Positions 8,534-18,652 of a stretch of DNA of 64,000 nucleotides are shown piece after piece. Below the pieces are notes generated by a model. That model did no database searches, had not been told where the DNA came from, and was given only the letters and a program-made list of their open reading frames with translations. The DNA is from Thalassococcus arenae. GTDB taxonomy: Bacteria > Pseudomonadota > Alphaproteobacteria > Rhodobacterales > Rhodobacteraceae. The stretch spans positions 124,001 through 188,000 of the forward strand of contig NZ_JAHRWL010000001.1 of assembly GCF_019104745.1 (NCBI RefSeq). Direction: 5' to 3'. A program made the position numbers and the translations under genes. Each line of letters opens with the position of its first letter. The stretch's first letter is position 1.

Positions 8534-10291
8534 TCACTCCCAGCAGCTGACGAGCACGGTGATCTCGGCGGCCTTCGTGGTCAGGTCTTCGGGCGGCAGC
8601 GACCGTCCGGCCTGAACCTCGGACGCGCGGATGCCGGCCTTGGCCAGCAGGGCCAGGATATCCGCACTGTCGGCGGCAAAGCTGACGCCTTCGGGCAATT
8701 GCCGGTTGGCCGCTGACCGGTCCGGCAGCAACATGCCCAGAACCGAGCCTTCGGTGTCCAGCACCGGCCCGCCGGCATCGCCCGGCAGACTGCTCAGCGC
8801 CAGACGCTTGAGCCCGGGTTCACCCTGCAGGCCGCGCAGGTCTTCCAGCGTTCCGAAGGTCAGGCTGGGCGCGCTGAGCACGCCGCCGAAGGAAAAGCCC
8901 GCCACGGCGACCTCGGATTGCAGCCGGGGCGAACCGGTGCGGAACGCCGCCACGGCCCGCGGCGCAAGACGCGTGACCGGGCGCAGCACCGCGACGCCCA
9001 GATCCGTATCCTGCGCGACGATCTGCGCATCATAGCTGTTGTTCAGGGTGATCTGCGAACACGCCCCCACCACATCAGTGCTGGCAAGGACCGCGCCACC
9101 GTCATCGACGAAGAAACCCGACCCGGTCAGCTTGGGCTTGCGCACCTTCAACCCCGAAACCAGGTCGATCTGTTGCCCGTCATCGCTGACCTCGGCGGGA
9201 TCGAGCACGCCGTCGGTCACGGTCAGGCTGGCCTGCATCCGTTCCAGCACCCGGGTGCGGCGTTCCTCGTCGCCTGCGGGCCAGACCAGCGTGAAACCCT
9301 TGATCGCGCCGTTGCGCACCGAGGCTTCGGTGTGGCTGACGATGCGGGCATTGGCGCCGGTCAGCACGAAACTGTCGCGGCGCCGCTGGCGTTCACCATC
9401 GACGGGGACGATTTCCAGCGTCTGCATGATCTCGTAGAGGCCGCCCAGCGTCTGGTTGTCGCCGGGCTGGCTGATCAGCAGCACTCGGGCGCCGGGCACC
9501 GCGTCGCCCAGGGGCTTGAACAGGGCGAACGGCGCCTCGTAGCGGTCGAAACTCACCACGCCAAGCGGCAATTCCACCGTAATCCCGATGCGCGGGTCGG
9601 CATATTGCGCCATGCCCATACCGTCGAGCGGGGCATAGTACTGTTGCAGCAGCGCGGCACGCTGGCGCGTCGTCAGAACGCCGGTGACGTCGACACCGTT
9701 CTCGCGCTGCCATCCAGCCATCGCGTTGCGGGTTCCGCGACCGAACGCGCCGTCGATCGCCGCATTGTAGAAGCCCGCCCATCGCAGGGCGATCTGCAAC
9801 TCTTCGCGTTCCGCAGCGTTCAGGTCGCGCTCTGACGCCAGCGCCTCGCGTTGGGTTTCCTCACGCTCGTCTTGCGCGACGGGCGCGGGCTGGGCGGCCG
9901 TGACGGTCGGCGTCTCGGGCACCGGATCGGGGCGCGCGGCGGTCACCGGCTGGCGCGGCTGGGCGCCGATCGGCCAGAACTGCTGACCGTATTGCGCCCC
10001 GGACTCGACATAGGAATCGCTGGGAATGCGGCGCGCCGCGCGCAGTCGGCGCAATTCTTCGTCGGCGTCATCGCGGCTGGCAAAGGGCCCGAGCGCCACG
10101 CCGTACCAGCCGCCACCCAGAGCGAAGCCGTTCACATCGCTGAAATCCGAGGTGTAGTCGCGCACGCTTTGTTGCGCGGCGGTCAGGCTGGTCCGTGCTT
10201 CGACCTGGATGTAGAAGAATTCCTGCTGGGCAAAAACCGATTGCGTGGTCATCCAGACCATAACGAAAACTGCGAAAAGTGTGCGCATCAT
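8534..10291 (-). CDS. secreted SPOR / peptidoglycan-binding protein with degenerate trypsin-like domain
   Basis: A 585-residue exported protein. MMRTLFAVFVMVWMTTQSVF followed by AQQ is a Sec signal peptide. A SPOR-like region (about 25-105, FYIQVEARTSL...GGGWYGVALGPF) and a peptidoglycan-binding domain 1 (about 165-230, LQIALRWAGFYNAAIDGAFG) suggest attachment to the wall. The C-terminal part (about 390-560) has the trypsin/DegP-type fold. The His position reads STDVV with Asp406 where the family has His, and GDSGGP reads GDAGGP with Ala506, while DTDLGVAVL keeps Asp430. Proteolysis is therefore unlikely. The ATG pair at 10286-10291 was chosen for the signal peptide. The gene diverges from glyQ. 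Confidence 0.85.
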   Translation of the reverse strand: MMRTLFAVFVMVWMTTQSVFAQQEFFYIQVEARTSLTAAQQSVRDYTSDFSDVNGFALGGGWYGVALGPFASRDDADEELRRLRAARRIPSDSYVESGAQYGQQFWPIGAQPRQPVTAARPDPVPETPTVTAAQPAPVAQDEREETQREALASERDLNAAEREELQIALRWAGFYNAAIDGAFGRGTRNAMAGWQRENGVDVTGVLTTRQRAALLQQYYAPLDGMGMAQYADPRIGITVELPLGVVSFDRYEAPFALFKPLGDAVPGARVLLISQPGDNQTLGGLYEIMQTLEIVPVDGERQRRRDSFVLTGANARIVSHTEASVRNGAIKGFTLVWPAGDEERRTRVLERMQASLTVTDGVLDPAEVSDDGQQIDLVSGLKVRKPKLTGSGFFVDDGGAVLASTDVVGACSQITLNNSYDAQIVAQDTDLGVAVLRPVTRLAPRAVAAFRTGSPRLQSEVAVAGFSFGGVLSAPSLTFGTLEDLRGLQGEPGLKRLALSSLPGDAGGPVLDTEGSVLGMLLPDRSAANRQLPEGVSFAADSADILALLAKAGIRASEVQAGRSLPPEDLTTKAAEITVLVSCWE

Positions 10292-10391
10292 ACCTGTATC
10301 GTGCCGTCTCGGTTGGGCTGTTCTCGAATGCTCCGGGCAGTCATAGCAAAAACACCGCCGCATGCACGTCAAATAATGCGGCGCGCTTACA

Positions 10392-10420
10392 TTGACCCCG
10401 TTGGCCGGCCCGCCTAATCA
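10392..10420 (+). promoter_or_regulatory. candidate promoter of the glyQ operon
   Basis: TTGACC (10392-10397), a 17-base spacer and TAATCA (10415-10420) form a good sigma-70-type match. Transcription would begin about 20 bases before the glyQ ATG at 10448. Confidence 0.45.
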
Positions 10421-10447
10421 GTCGGCACGTGCCACGGGAAAGCCGAT

Positions 10448-11377
10448 ATGACCGATACCCAGACCAAGCCGAGGTCCTTCCAGGACATCATCCTGCGCCT
10501 GCAGAGTTATTGGGCTGCCAAGGGTTGTGCGATCCTTCAGCCCTACGACATGGAAGTCGGCGCCGGCACCTTCCATCCGGCCACCACCTTGCGCGCGCTC
10601 GGCTCGAACCCCTGGGCGGCGGCCTATGTGCAGCCCTCGCGTCGTCCGACAGACGGGCGCTATGGCGAAAACCCGAACCGGTTGCAGCACTATTACCAAT
10701 ACCAGGTCATCATCAAACCCAGCCCGCCGGATTTGCAGGACCTGTATCTGGGTTCGCTCAAAGCCATCGGCATCGACATGGGACTGCACGACATCCGTTT
10801 CGTCGAAGACGATTGGGAAAGCCCGACGCTGGGCGCCTGGGGCTTGGGTTGGGAGGTCTGGTGCGACGGCATGGAAGTCAGCCAGTTCACCTATTTCCAG
10901 CAGGTCGGCGGGCATGATTGCCAGCCGGTTTCGGGCGAACTGACCTATGGGCTGGAAAGACTGGCGATGTATGTGCTGGGCATCGACCACGTCATGGACA
11001 TGCCCTTCAACGATCCCGACAGTCCGCAGCCGCTGCGTTACGGCGACGTGTTCCGCCAGACCGAAGAGGAATACAGCCGCTGGAATTTCGACGTGGCCGA
11101 CACCGAGGTGCTGCTGCGCCATTTCGAAGAGGCCGAAGCCGAATGCGCCCGGATCCTCGGGCAGGACGACCGCGATCCCAAGACGGGTCGGCGCATCGTC
11201 ATGGCGCACCCTGCCTATGACCAATGCATCAAGGCGTCGCACATCTTCAACCTGCTGGATGCCCGCGGGGTCATCTCGGTCACCGAACGACAGGCCTATA
11301 TCGGCCGCGTCCGCGCACTGGCCAAGATGTGCGCCGATGCCTTCGTGCAGACCAAGGCCGGGGGTGCAGCGGCGTGA
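10448..11377 (+). CDS. glyQ: glycyl-tRNA synthetase, alpha subunit
   Basis: The 309-residue catalytic alpha subunit of the alpha2beta2 bacterial glycyl-tRNA synthetase, which activates glycine with ATP and charges tRNA-Gly in the cytoplasm. The class II aminoacyl-synthetase core is plain from [20 protein letters not shown] onward. It includes [17 protein letters not shown], the [20 protein letters not shown] block and the motif 3-like [15 protein letters not shown]. Length matches the family (about 300). The stop TGA overlaps the GTG start of the next gene as GTGA (11374-11377), so glyQ, the small membrane gene and glyS are translationally coupled. Confidence 0.97.
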   Translation: MTDTQTKPRSFQDIILRLQSYWAAKGCAILQPYDMEVGAGTFHPATTLRALGSNPWAAAYVQPSRRPTDGRYGENPNRLQHYYQYQVIIKPSPPDLQDLYLGSLKAIGIDMGLHDIRFVEDDWESPTLGAWGLGWEVWCDGMEVSQFTYFQQVGGHDCQPVSGELTYGLERLAMYVLGIDHVMDMPFNDPDSPQPLRYGDVFRQTEEEYSRWNFDVADTEVLLRHFEEAEAECARILGQDDRDPKTGRRIVMAHPAYDQCIKASHIFNLLDARGVISVTERQAYIGRVRALAKMCADAFVQTKAGGAAA

Positions 11378-11901
11378 CAGGCAAGGTTTTGGCGCTGGTG
11401 GTGCTGCTGTGCGCGGTGCTGGCCGGGATCGGCGTATACTACACGCAGGTCTATGCCTATTACATCGAGGTCGAACCGAGCGGCGTCGATGACGTGCAGC
11501 TGACGCCCAAGGGCAGCGACGTACCGGAAACCGTTCTGTACGGCGATTTCCGCGCCATCGAGAAAAAGAGTTCGCCCATCGGTTACCGCGCCTGTTTCAC
11601 CACCGACACGCCCTTGGCGCAGTTCACGGACCGCTACGAGGAATATGTCGGCAGCAGCCCGCGCGTCGCACCCGGCTGGTTCGACTGTTTCGACGCCGAG
11701 GAGATCGGCACGATGATCGCCAACGGGCAGGCGCGCGTGTTCACCGGGCAACGCAACCTGTTTTACGGCATCGACCGGGTGGTCGCGATCACCGAGAACG
11801 GCCGCGGCTTCATCTGGCACGAGGTCAATGAGTGCGGCGCCAAGACCTATGACGGCAGCCCGAAGGGTGAGGATTGCCCGCCCCGAGACGGAGAGACGTG
11901 A
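11374..11901 (+). CDS. membrane-anchored protein inserted between glyQ and glyS (DUF6446-like)
   Basis: A 175-residue protein with one N-terminal membrane helix (about residues 4-24, [19 protein letters not shown]) and a periplasmic domain. That domain carries four cysteines (YRACF, WFDCF, NECGAK, EDCPP) that could form two disulfides. The start is GTG at 11374, overlapping the glyQ stop; its own TGA shares one base with the glyS ATG at 11901. From memory this corresponds to DUF6446, found between glyQ and glyS in Rhodobacterales; the name needs a profile check. Nothing in the sequence links it to aminoacylation, so its position may be historical or for dosage. Confidence 0.75.
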   Translation: MTGKVLALVVLLCAVLAGIGVYYTQVYAYYIEVEPSGVDDVQLTPKGSDVPETVLYGDFRAIEKKSSPIGYRACFTTDTPLAQFTDRYEEYVGSSPRVAPGWFDCFDAEEIGTMIANGQARVFTGQRNLFYGIDRVVAITENGRGFIWHEVNECGAKTYDGSPKGEDCPPRDGET

Positions 11902-14126
11902 TGGCCGATCTGCTGATCGAACTGTTTTCCGAGGAAATCCCGGCCCGGATGCAGCCGCGCGCGGCCGAGGACCTGCGCAAGCTGATGACCGACGGGCTGG
12001 TCGAGGCGGGGCTGACCTATGCCGGGGCGGCGGCCTATTCGACACCGCGTCGGCTGGCGCTGACCGTGCAGGGGCTGAGCGCCAAGTCGCCGACGCTGCG
12101 CGAAGAACGCCGCGGCCCGAAGGTGGGCGCGCCGGACAAGGCGATCGAGGGGTTCCTGCGCGGCGCGGGCGTGACCCGTGACGCCCTGGAAGAGCGCGAA
12201 GACAAGAAGGGCACGTTCTACTACGCCACCGTGGTCACGCCCGGCCGGGACGCCGACGAGATCGTCGCGGAAGTTCTGGAAAGGACCGTTCGCGCCTTTC
12301 CCTGGCCGAAATCCATGCGTTGGGGAACGAGCAGCCTGCGATGGGTGCGGCCCTTGCACCGGATCGTCTGCCTGCTGAGCGACGAGGCCGGCGACCGCGT
12401 GGTTCCTCTCACCATCGACGGAATCGTCGCAGGACAGACCACCGAAGGCCACCGTTTCATGGGCAACGGTCCCTTCCAGGTGACCAGTTTCGAGGATTAC
12501 GAGGCCCGGCTGAAACGCGCACGCGTGATCCTGTCCGCCGAAGAGCGCGCCGAGACGATCTGGCACGACGCCACCAACCGCGCCTTTGCCATGGGGCTCG
12601 AGGTGGTCGAGGATCGCGGCCTGCTGACCGAAGTCGCCGGGCTGGTGGAATGGCCGGTGGTTCTGATGGGCGAAATCGGGGCCGAGTTCCTGGGCCTGCC
12701 GCCAGAGGTGTTGCGGACCTCGATGAAGGAACATCAGAAGTTCTTTTCGGTGCGCAACCCGGGATCGGGCCGGATCGAACGGTTCATCACCGTGGCCAAT
12801 ATCGAAACCGCCGATGACGGGGCGACGATCCTTGCCGGCAACAACAAGGTTCTGGCGGCGCGCCTGTCGGATGCCAAGTTCTTCTGGGAAAACGACCTGC
12901 GCGTGGCCAAGGAACAGGGCCTGTCCGCCTGGACCGACCGGCTGGCCAACGTCACCTTTCACAACAAGCTGGGCAGCCAGCGCGACCGCATCGCGCGCAT
13001 CGCCGCGCTGGCCCGCGACATCGCGCCCGCCGTGGGTGCCGACGCCGGGCTGGCCGAACAGGCGGCCCTTGTGGCCAAGGCCGACCTGAGTTCGGAAATG
13101 GTCTATGAATTCCCAGAATTGCAGGGGCTCATGGGGCGCTACTATGCCCAGGCCGCCGGTTTGCCCGCCGAAGTCGCCGCGGCTTGCGAAAACCACTATG
13201 CGCCGCTGGGCCCTTCGGACGACGTGCCCGATGCGCCGGTCTCGGTGACCGTGGCGCTGGCCGACAAGCTGGACACGCTGACCGGCTTTTGGGCGATCGA
13301 CGAAAAGCCCACCGGTTCCAAGGACCCGTTTGCATTGCGGCGCGCCGCGCTCGGCGTGATCCGGCTGGTGTTGGAGAACGGGTTGCGGCTGCCGTTGGAC
13401 CGGATCATCGACGCGCAATTGCTGCGGCACAAGATCGACACCAACGGTGACGCCGCCGAAGAAGCCCTGCGCGACAAGCTGCTGAGCGAAATCGCCCGCC
13501 ACGGCGTGTTCGGGGCTGCCGTTCATGCGGTGATCGACACGGCCGAGGGCGACGCTCCCGACTGGATCGAGGCGGTCAGGCAGCACAAGCCCGACCTGTC
13601 CGACGACCTGCTGGGCTTTGTCCACGACCGGCTCAAGGTCTTTCTGCGCGACCAGGGCATCCGCCACGACGTGATCGACGCCTGCCTGGCGATGCCCGGC
13701 AAGGACGACCTGACGCTGCTGGTGGCGCGGGCGCGGGCGTTGAATACCGTTCTGGCCACCGAGGATGGCGAAAACCTGGTGCAGGGTTTCCGTCGGGCCA
13801 ACAACATCCTGACCCAGGCCGAAGAAAAGGACGGGGTCGAATATTCCTTCGGTGCCGATCCGAAATTCGCCACGGCGGACGAGGAAAAGGCGCTGTTCGC
13901 CGCGCTCGACGCCGCCGACGCCGCCATCGCGCCCGCCATGCAGGCCGAAGACTTTCCCGCCGCCATGGCGGCGATGGCCGATTTGCGGGCGCCCATCGAT
14001 GCCTTTTTCGAGGCGGTGCAGGTCAACGACGAAAACGACATCGTCCGGCGCAACCGATTGAATCTGCTGGCCCGGATCCGCCAGACATGTCTGCAGGCGG
14101 CCGACCTGACACGGATCGAGGGATGA
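11901..14126 (+). CDS. glyS: glycyl-tRNA synthetase, beta subunit
   Basis: The 741-residue beta subunit that recognises tRNA-Gly and completes the GlyRS heterotetramer. It begins with the conserved [15 protein letters not shown] and continues through [17 protein letters not shown] and a central segment with [15 protein letters not shown] in an HD-like region. It ends in an alpha-helical DALR-type anticodon-binding segment with [20 protein letters not shown]. The ATG at 11901 shares one base with the preceding stop. Length is close to the family norm of about 690-750. No frameshift or missing block is seen. Confidence 0.96.
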   Translation: MADLLIELFSEEIPARMQPRAAEDLRKLMTDGLVEAGLTYAGAAAYSTPRRLALTVQGLSAKSPTLREERRGPKVGAPDKAIEGFLRGAGVTRDALEEREDKKGTFYYATVVTPGRDADEIVAEVLERTVRAFPWPKSMRWGTSSLRWVRPLHRIVCLLSDEAGDRVVPLTIDGIVAGQTTEGHRFMGNGPFQVTSFEDYEARLKRARVILSAEERAETIWHDATNRAFAMGLEVVEDRGLLTEVAGLVEWPVVLMGEIGAEFLGLPPEVLRTSMKEHQKFFSVRNPGSGRIERFITVANIETADDGATILAGNNKVLAARLSDAKFFWENDLRVAKEQGLSAWTDRLANVTFHNKLGSQRDRIARIAALARDIAPAVGADAGLAEQAALVAKADLSSEMVYEFPELQGLMGRYYAQAAGLPAEVAAACENHYAPLGPSDDVPDAPVSVTVALADKLDTLTGFWAIDEKPTGSKDPFALRRAALGVIRLVLENGLRLPLDRIIDAQLLRHKIDTNGDAAEEALRDKLLSEIARHGVFGAAVHAVIDTAEGDAPDWIEAVRQHKPDLSDDLLGFVHDRLKVFLRDQGIRHDVIDACLAMPGKDDLTLLVARARALNTVLATEDGENLVQGFRRANNILTQAEEKDGVEYSFGADPKFATADEEKALFAALDAADAAIAPAMQAEDFPAAMAAMADLRAPIDAFFEAVQVNDENDIVRRNRLNLLARIRQTCLQAADLTRIEG

Positions 14127-14215
14127 CGTCGCTGCAACGCTGACAACCGCGCTGTAAAGGCACCTTGTCAGATGCGTGCGAGGGCGTATTCTGCGTTGCG
14201 ACGAAAGGCGCTGCA

Positions 14216-16774
14216 GTGCAGAAAGATGTGTTCGACCAGCCCGCGGTGACGCTGATCACCCCGACCGCCCCGGTGACCACACCGACGCATGGCGGCCGGG
14301 CGAAATGTCTGCAGCGGCTAGTGCGGTTGTCCCTGCCGGTGCCGCGCACCATCGCGTTGTCCTTCGACACGGTGCACGGCATCGCCGGCGGCAAGATGCC
14401 GGATATCGCGGCGATCTGCGCGCAATTCGCATCGGGTTCGTTGCTTTGCGTGCGGCCGTCTTCGGAAGATCCGGACTGGGGCGGCCCGGGTGCGATTCTG
14501 AATATCGGCATGAACGACGCGGCCTATGTCGAACTTTCCGACCGCATCGGGGCGGAAGCGGCCGCTGGGCTTTATACCCGTTTTGTCCAATCCTATGCCG
14601 TGCACGTCGCGCGGCTGGATCCCGATGTCTTCGACGATATCGATTTCATCGGCCAGGAATCCCTGTCCGAGGCCCTTCGCGCCTACGAGGACGAGGCCGA
14701 GGAACCCTTTCCGCAAGATCGCGAGACACAGCTGGCCGAGGTGCTGCGCTACATGGCCCGCGCCTGGGAAGGCACGACGGCACGGTTGCTGCGCCAGGCC
14801 AAGGGGGCGCCGGTCGATGCCGGTCTGGGCCTCGTCGTGCAGGAAATGGCGCTTGGACTGGGCCAGGGCGAATGCGGTTCGGGCGTGTTGCAGCTGGTCG
14901 ATTCCGACACCGGTCTGCCCCAGATCACCGGGCGCTACCTGAGCCAGAGCCAGGGCCGCGAGGCGTTGGAAAGCGGCGCCGCGGCGTTGTTCCTGGAACG
15001 CGACCCACGCGGCCCATCGCTCGAGGAACTGGCCCCAAAGGCGTTCGAAACGCTCAAGACCCAGGCCGCGCTGATGCGCGAGCGGCTGCGCGAAGAGATG
15101 CAGATCGAGTTCACCATCGAGAATGACAAGGTCCATATTCTGGACGGCGTGCGCGTGGCGCGCAGTCCGCGCGCGGCCTTGCGTATCGCGGTCCGGCTGG
15201 CCGAGGACGGTGTCATCAGCCGCCGCGAGGCGGTGATGCGGATCGATCCCGGTGCGTTGCCCGAATTGCTGCACCGCCAGGTGGCCCCCGAGGCGGATCG
15301 CGACGTCATCGGGCGAGGCGTTGCGGCCTCGCCGGGGGCGGCCACCGGCCGGATCGTGTTTTCCTCGGCCGACGCCCAGGCCAGCGCGGCGCGACGCGAG
15401 CCCTGCATCCTGGTACGCCGCGAAACCAGCCCCGAGGACATCCGTGGCATGCATGCCGCCGTTGCGGTTCTCACGGAACGCGGCGGCATCACCAGCCACG
15501 CGGCGGTGATCGGGCGCGGCTTGGGTCTGCCCTGCGTCGTCGGCGCGGCGCGGATGAAGTTTCACCTGCGCGACCGGCAATTGATCTCGGAAAGCGGCCG
15601 GATCTTCCGCGACGGCGATACGATCACGATCGACGGCACCACCGGAACCGTTCTGGCAGGCGCGCCGGCGATGATCGAGGCCGCACTGGACGACGCTTTC
15701 CAGACCTTCATGTCCTGGGCCGATGCCGAACGCGACATCGCCATCCGCGCCAATGCCGACACCCCGGCCGACGCACAGACCGCGCGCAATTTCATGGCCG
15801 AAGGGATCGGGCTGTGCCGGACCGAGCACATGTTCTTCGAGGCCGACCGCCTGACGCCGATGCGCGAGATGATCTTTGCCGACACGCCCGAGGACCGGCA
15901 ATCGGCGCTGGCACTGATCCTGCCCATGCAGCGCGCCGATTTCACCGAATTGTTCCGCATCATGGAGGGGCTGCCGGTCTGCATCCGGCTGTTCGACCCG
16001 CCGCTGCACGAGTTTCTGCCCACCGATCGCGCCGGGCTGCGAGACCTGGCCGAAGCGCTGGACCTGCCGGTGTCGGACGTCACCCGGCGCGTCGACAGCA
16101 TGGGCGAATACAACCCCATGCTGGGCATGCGCGGCGTGCGGCTGGGCATCGCCGTGCCCGAAATCTACGACATGCAGGCCCGCGCCATCTTCGAGGCGAC
16201 GCTGGATGCCTCGGCCGCGGGCGACCCGGTCGTGCCCGAAATCATGTTGCCGCTGGTATCGGCCAAGCGCGAGGTCGAACTGGTGCGCACCCGGATCGAC
16301 GCCGTGGCCGCCGAGGTGCGCAACGAACGCGGCGCGGATTTCGACTACCGCCTGGGGGTCATGGTCGAAACGCCCCGCGCCTGCCTGCGCGCCGACGAAA
16401 TCGCCCAACACGCGCATTTCCTGTCGTTCGGCACCAACGACCTGACACAGATGACCTATGGCCTGTCGCGCGACGATGCCGGGCGGTTCATGTCGGATTA
16501 CGTCCAGCAGGGCGTTTTTCCCGAAGACCCGTTCCATCGGCTCGATGCGGATGGCGTCGGCGAACTGCTGGCGCTCGGGGTTGCGCGCGGCCGGCAGGGT
16601 CATGCAGCAATTACCCTGTCGATTTGCGGTGAACATGGCGGCGACCCCGAATCGATTGCCTTCTGCCGCGGGGTGGGTATGGACTATGTCAGTTGTTCGC
16701 CGTTCCGCGTACCGGTGGCCAGACTGGCTGCGGCACATCTTGCGATCCGGGAAAAAATACTTGTAGATCAATGA
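14216..16774 (+). CDS. PPDK-like PEP-utilising protein (divergent, reduced ATP-grasp region)
   Basis: An 852-residue protein related to pyruvate phosphate dikinase. The phospho-histidine swivel domain is intact: H428 in GGITSHAAVIGRGLGLPC. The C-terminal PEP/pyruvate TIM barrel is well conserved (GIGLCRTEHMFFEADRL, MVETPRACLRADEIA, SFGTNDLTQMTYGLSRDD, CGEHGGDPESIAF). The N-terminal nucleotide-binding part is clearly divergent: GGRAKCLQRL replaces the usual glycine-rich GGKGANL loop, and the VRPSSEDPDWGGPGAILNIG segment is only PPDK-like. I chose the GTG at 14216 with AAGG upstream; a TTG 51 bases earlier is possible. PPDK activity is not assured. The next gene encodes a wall hydrolase. Confidence 0.75.
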   Translation: MQKDVFDQPAVTLITPTAPVTTPTHGGRAKCLQRLVRLSLPVPRTIALSFDTVHGIAGGKMPDIAAICAQFASGSLLCVRPSSEDPDWGGPGAILNIGMNDAAYVELSDRIGAEAAAGLYTRFVQSYAVHVARLDPDVFDDIDFIGQESLSEALRAYEDEAEEPFPQDRETQLAEVLRYMARAWEGTTARLLRQAKGAPVDAGLGLVVQEMALGLGQGECGSGVLQLVDSDTGLPQITGRYLSQSQGREALESGAAALFLERDPRGPSLEELAPKAFETLKTQAALMRERLREEMQIEFTIENDKVHILDGVRVARSPRAALRIAVRLAEDGVISRREAVMRIDPGALPELLHRQVAPEADRDVIGRGVAASPGAATGRIVFSSADAQASAARREPCILVRRETSPEDIRGMHAAVAVLTERGGITSHAAVIGRGLGLPCVVGAARMKFHLRDRQLISESGRIFRDGDTITIDGTTGTVLAGAPAMIEAALDDAFQTFMSWADAERDIAIRANADTPADAQTARNFMAEGIGLCRTEHMFFEADRLTPMREMIFADTPEDRQSALALILPMQRADFTELFRIMEGLPVCIRLFDPPLHEFLPTDRAGLRDLAEALDLPVSDVTRRVDSMGEYNPMLGMRGVRLGIAVPEIYDMQARAIFEATLDASAAGDPVVPEIMLPLVSAKREVELVRTRIDAVAAEVRNERGADFDYRLGVMVETPRACLRADEIAQHAHFLSFGTNDLTQMTYGLSRDDAGRFMSDYVQQGVFPEDPFHRLDADGVGELLALGVARGRQGHAAITLSICGEHGGDPESIAFCRGVGMDYVSCSPFRVPVARLAAAHLAIREKILVDQ

Positions 16775-16920
16775 CCTGACGCCGCCATGCGCTGATTTCC
16801 GCCATAGCGGCGGGTGGTCGCAGGGTCGAAAACTTTACCAAAATCGCGGTTTTCGGTATCCCGCCTGCTGTTGAGGCGCCCTGGAAAACGGGCCGCCGCC
16901 CACAATTCGCGGTTACACCG

Positions 16921-17592
16921 ATGTTTGTCACAGCCCGAACGGCCCTGCGCCGCGCCACCTCCGGCATGCTGATACTTGCCTTTTCTGTTGGCCTTGCCAC
17001 GACCCCCGCACAAGCGGAGCGCGCAACGGCAGCACAGCTGATCTCGCTGGAACAGAAAGCGTTGGGCTCGGCACGACAGGCGCATCTCAAGCGCCTGCTG
17101 ACCCCGGTCGCACAACCGGCCCGCCCGGGTGCCGTGCGCTACAGCATGGATTGGCTGGCGCAGCAGCCGCGCGCACAAGGCGGTCAAGAATGGCGCTGCC
17201 TGTCCGAAGCCCTGTATTTCGAAGCCCGCGGCGAAACCGTCAAGGGCCAGTTCGCGGTGGCCGAGGTGATCCTGAACCGCGTCGAAAGCGACCGCTTTCC
17301 CAACTCGGTCTGCGGCGTCATCAACCAGGGCACCGGCAAGAAATATGCCTGCCAGTTCACCTATACCTGCGATGGCCGGCCGGAAAACATCGGCGAGCCG
17401 CGCGCTTGGGACCGCGTCGGCAAGATCGCCAGCGCCATGCTCAGCGGTCGGGCACCCCGTGATCTGACCCAGGGTGCCACGCATTATCACACCACTGCCG
17501 TCCGGCCGAACTGGTCGCAGGTCTATACCCGGACCGCGTCGATCGGGGATCACCTGTTCTATCGCCACACCTGGCGCACCAGCAGCCGCTGA
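16921..17592 (+). CDS. secreted cell-wall hydrolase, SleB/Hydrolase_2 family
   Basis: A 223-residue exported peptidoglycan hydrolase. The N-terminal signal peptide (about residues 1-32, with ATSGMLILAFSVGLATTPAQA) should direct it to the periplasm. The SleB-type domain spans about 97-215. It contains the catalytic glutamate segment CLSEALYFEARGE, then VAEVILNRVESDRFP, QFTYTCDGRP and GATHYHTTAVRPNW. Members act as lytic transglycosylase or amidase-like enzymes in spore cortex lysis and, in Gram-negative bacteria, wall remodelling. A 146-base spacer separates it from the PPDK-like gene, with no obvious terminator. Confidence 0.88.
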   Translation: MFVTARTALRRATSGMLILAFSVGLATTPAQAERATAAQLISLEQKALGSARQAHLKRLLTPVAQPARPGAVRYSMDWLAQQPRAQGGQEWRCLSEALYFEARGETVKGQFAVAEVILNRVESDRFPNSVCGVINQGTGKKYACQFTYTCDGRPENIGEPRAWDRVGKIASAMLSGRAPRDLTQGATHYHTTAVRPNWSQVYTRTASIGDHLFYRHTWRTSSR

Positions 17593-17697
17593 AACGGCGG
17601 CACGGTCGCATTTCCGCCGCGACAGGCCGGTCCCGGGTTGGCGACGCCTGACGACGCCGCTAGGGTGCCGGCAAACGCGCCGACAGGAGGCCAGTCG

Positions 17698-18612
17698 ATG
17701 GCCAGCGAGATCCGCCTAGCCTTTTCCCACCCCGACGAGCGGTCGATTGCGACCGCCAGCGGCGATCCGCGAGACCGGATTTCGCTGCGCGATCATATCG
17801 TCGAGGTCGAGATCGGCGCATTTCAGGCCGAACGCGGCACCACGCAGCGGGTGCGATTCAATGTCGTGGTCGAGGTGCGGCCCTTCAGCTCGCCTCTGGA
17901 TGACGATGTCGACCGGATCCTGTCCTATGACCGGGTGACCGAAGCCATCGCGATCGAACTCGATGCCGAGCGTGTCAACCTCCTGGAAACGCTCGCCGAG
18001 CGGATCGCCGAGCGCATCCTGCTGGAACCGCAGGCGATGCGGGCCTTCGTGCGGATCGAAAAACTCGACCGCGGGCCGGGGGCGCTTGGCGTGGAAATCG
18101 TGCGCTCGCGCCGCGACCTGGGGCCGCGGATCGGCGAAGCCGCGCAGGAACGCCCGCATCCGCGGGTGGTCTACCTGTCCAACACGGCCATCGCCCGCGA
18201 CGACATCGCCGCGCGGATCGACGCGATGGCCGCCGACGGCGCGCCGTTGATCCTGTGCGTTGCCGCCCCCGAAGATGCCGCGCCGACCGCCATCCATCCC
18301 CTGGCGCAGCGCCGCATCGACCTTCTGGCCATCGAGCAGAACGGCTGGGTGCTGGCCGCCCGCGCGCCGCAATGCAAGGTGGTGGCGACACGAACCGAAC
18401 TGGATTGGGCGATGAGGAACGGCCAGATCTGTATCTGGGCGCCGTCCAAGATCGTTCTGGACGCCACCCACGGCCCGCAAGGCCGGCCGCGCGATACGCT
18501 GGCCTTGGCCAACTGGTTTGCCGGGCACATGGAGGCGCGAGAGCTTGTGGTCATGGACGGGCCGATACCCAGCGGCGGTTCCGTGCCGGTGCGCCCCTGG
18601 ACAGCCAGCTAA
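17698..18612 (+). CDS. folB: dihydroneopterin aldolase with C-terminal extension
   Basis: A 304-residue protein. Residues about 22-135 form a FolB domain, which cleaves 7,8-dihydroneopterin to 6-hydroxymethyl-dihydropterin plus glycolaldehyde in folate synthesis. Visible motifs are VEIGAFQAERGTTQRVRFNV, ILSYDRVTEAI (conserved Tyr), LLETLAERIAERIL and the catalytic lysine in RIEKLD. A further 165 residues follow (VVYLSNTAIARDDIAARIDA onward) that are absent from typical 120-residue FolB and match nothing I recognise. AGGAGG lies eight bases before the ATG at 17698. It is followed by folP and glmM on the same strand. Confidence 0.88.
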   Translation: MASEIRLAFSHPDERSIATASGDPRDRISLRDHIVEVEIGAFQAERGTTQRVRFNVVVEVRPFSSPLDDDVDRILSYDRVTEAIAIELDAERVNLLETLAERIAERILLEPQAMRAFVRIEKLDRGPGALGVEIVRSRRDLGPRIGEAAQERPHPRVVYLSNTAIARDDIAARIDAMAADGAPLILCVAAPEDAAPTAIHPLAQRRIDLLAIEQNGWVLAARAPQCKVVATRTELDWAMRNGQICIWAPSKIVLDATHGPQGRPRDTLALANWFAGHMEARELVVMDGPIPSGGSVPVRPWTAS

Positions 18613-18652
18613 CGCGCTTGCGCCGGCGCAAGGCTTGCGGCACTGACGGCGC

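Noticed and set aside
14318-16771. 817-residue minus-strand frame opposite the PPDK-like gene
   Set aside because: Same reason: antisense shadow lacking motifs or a ribosome site.
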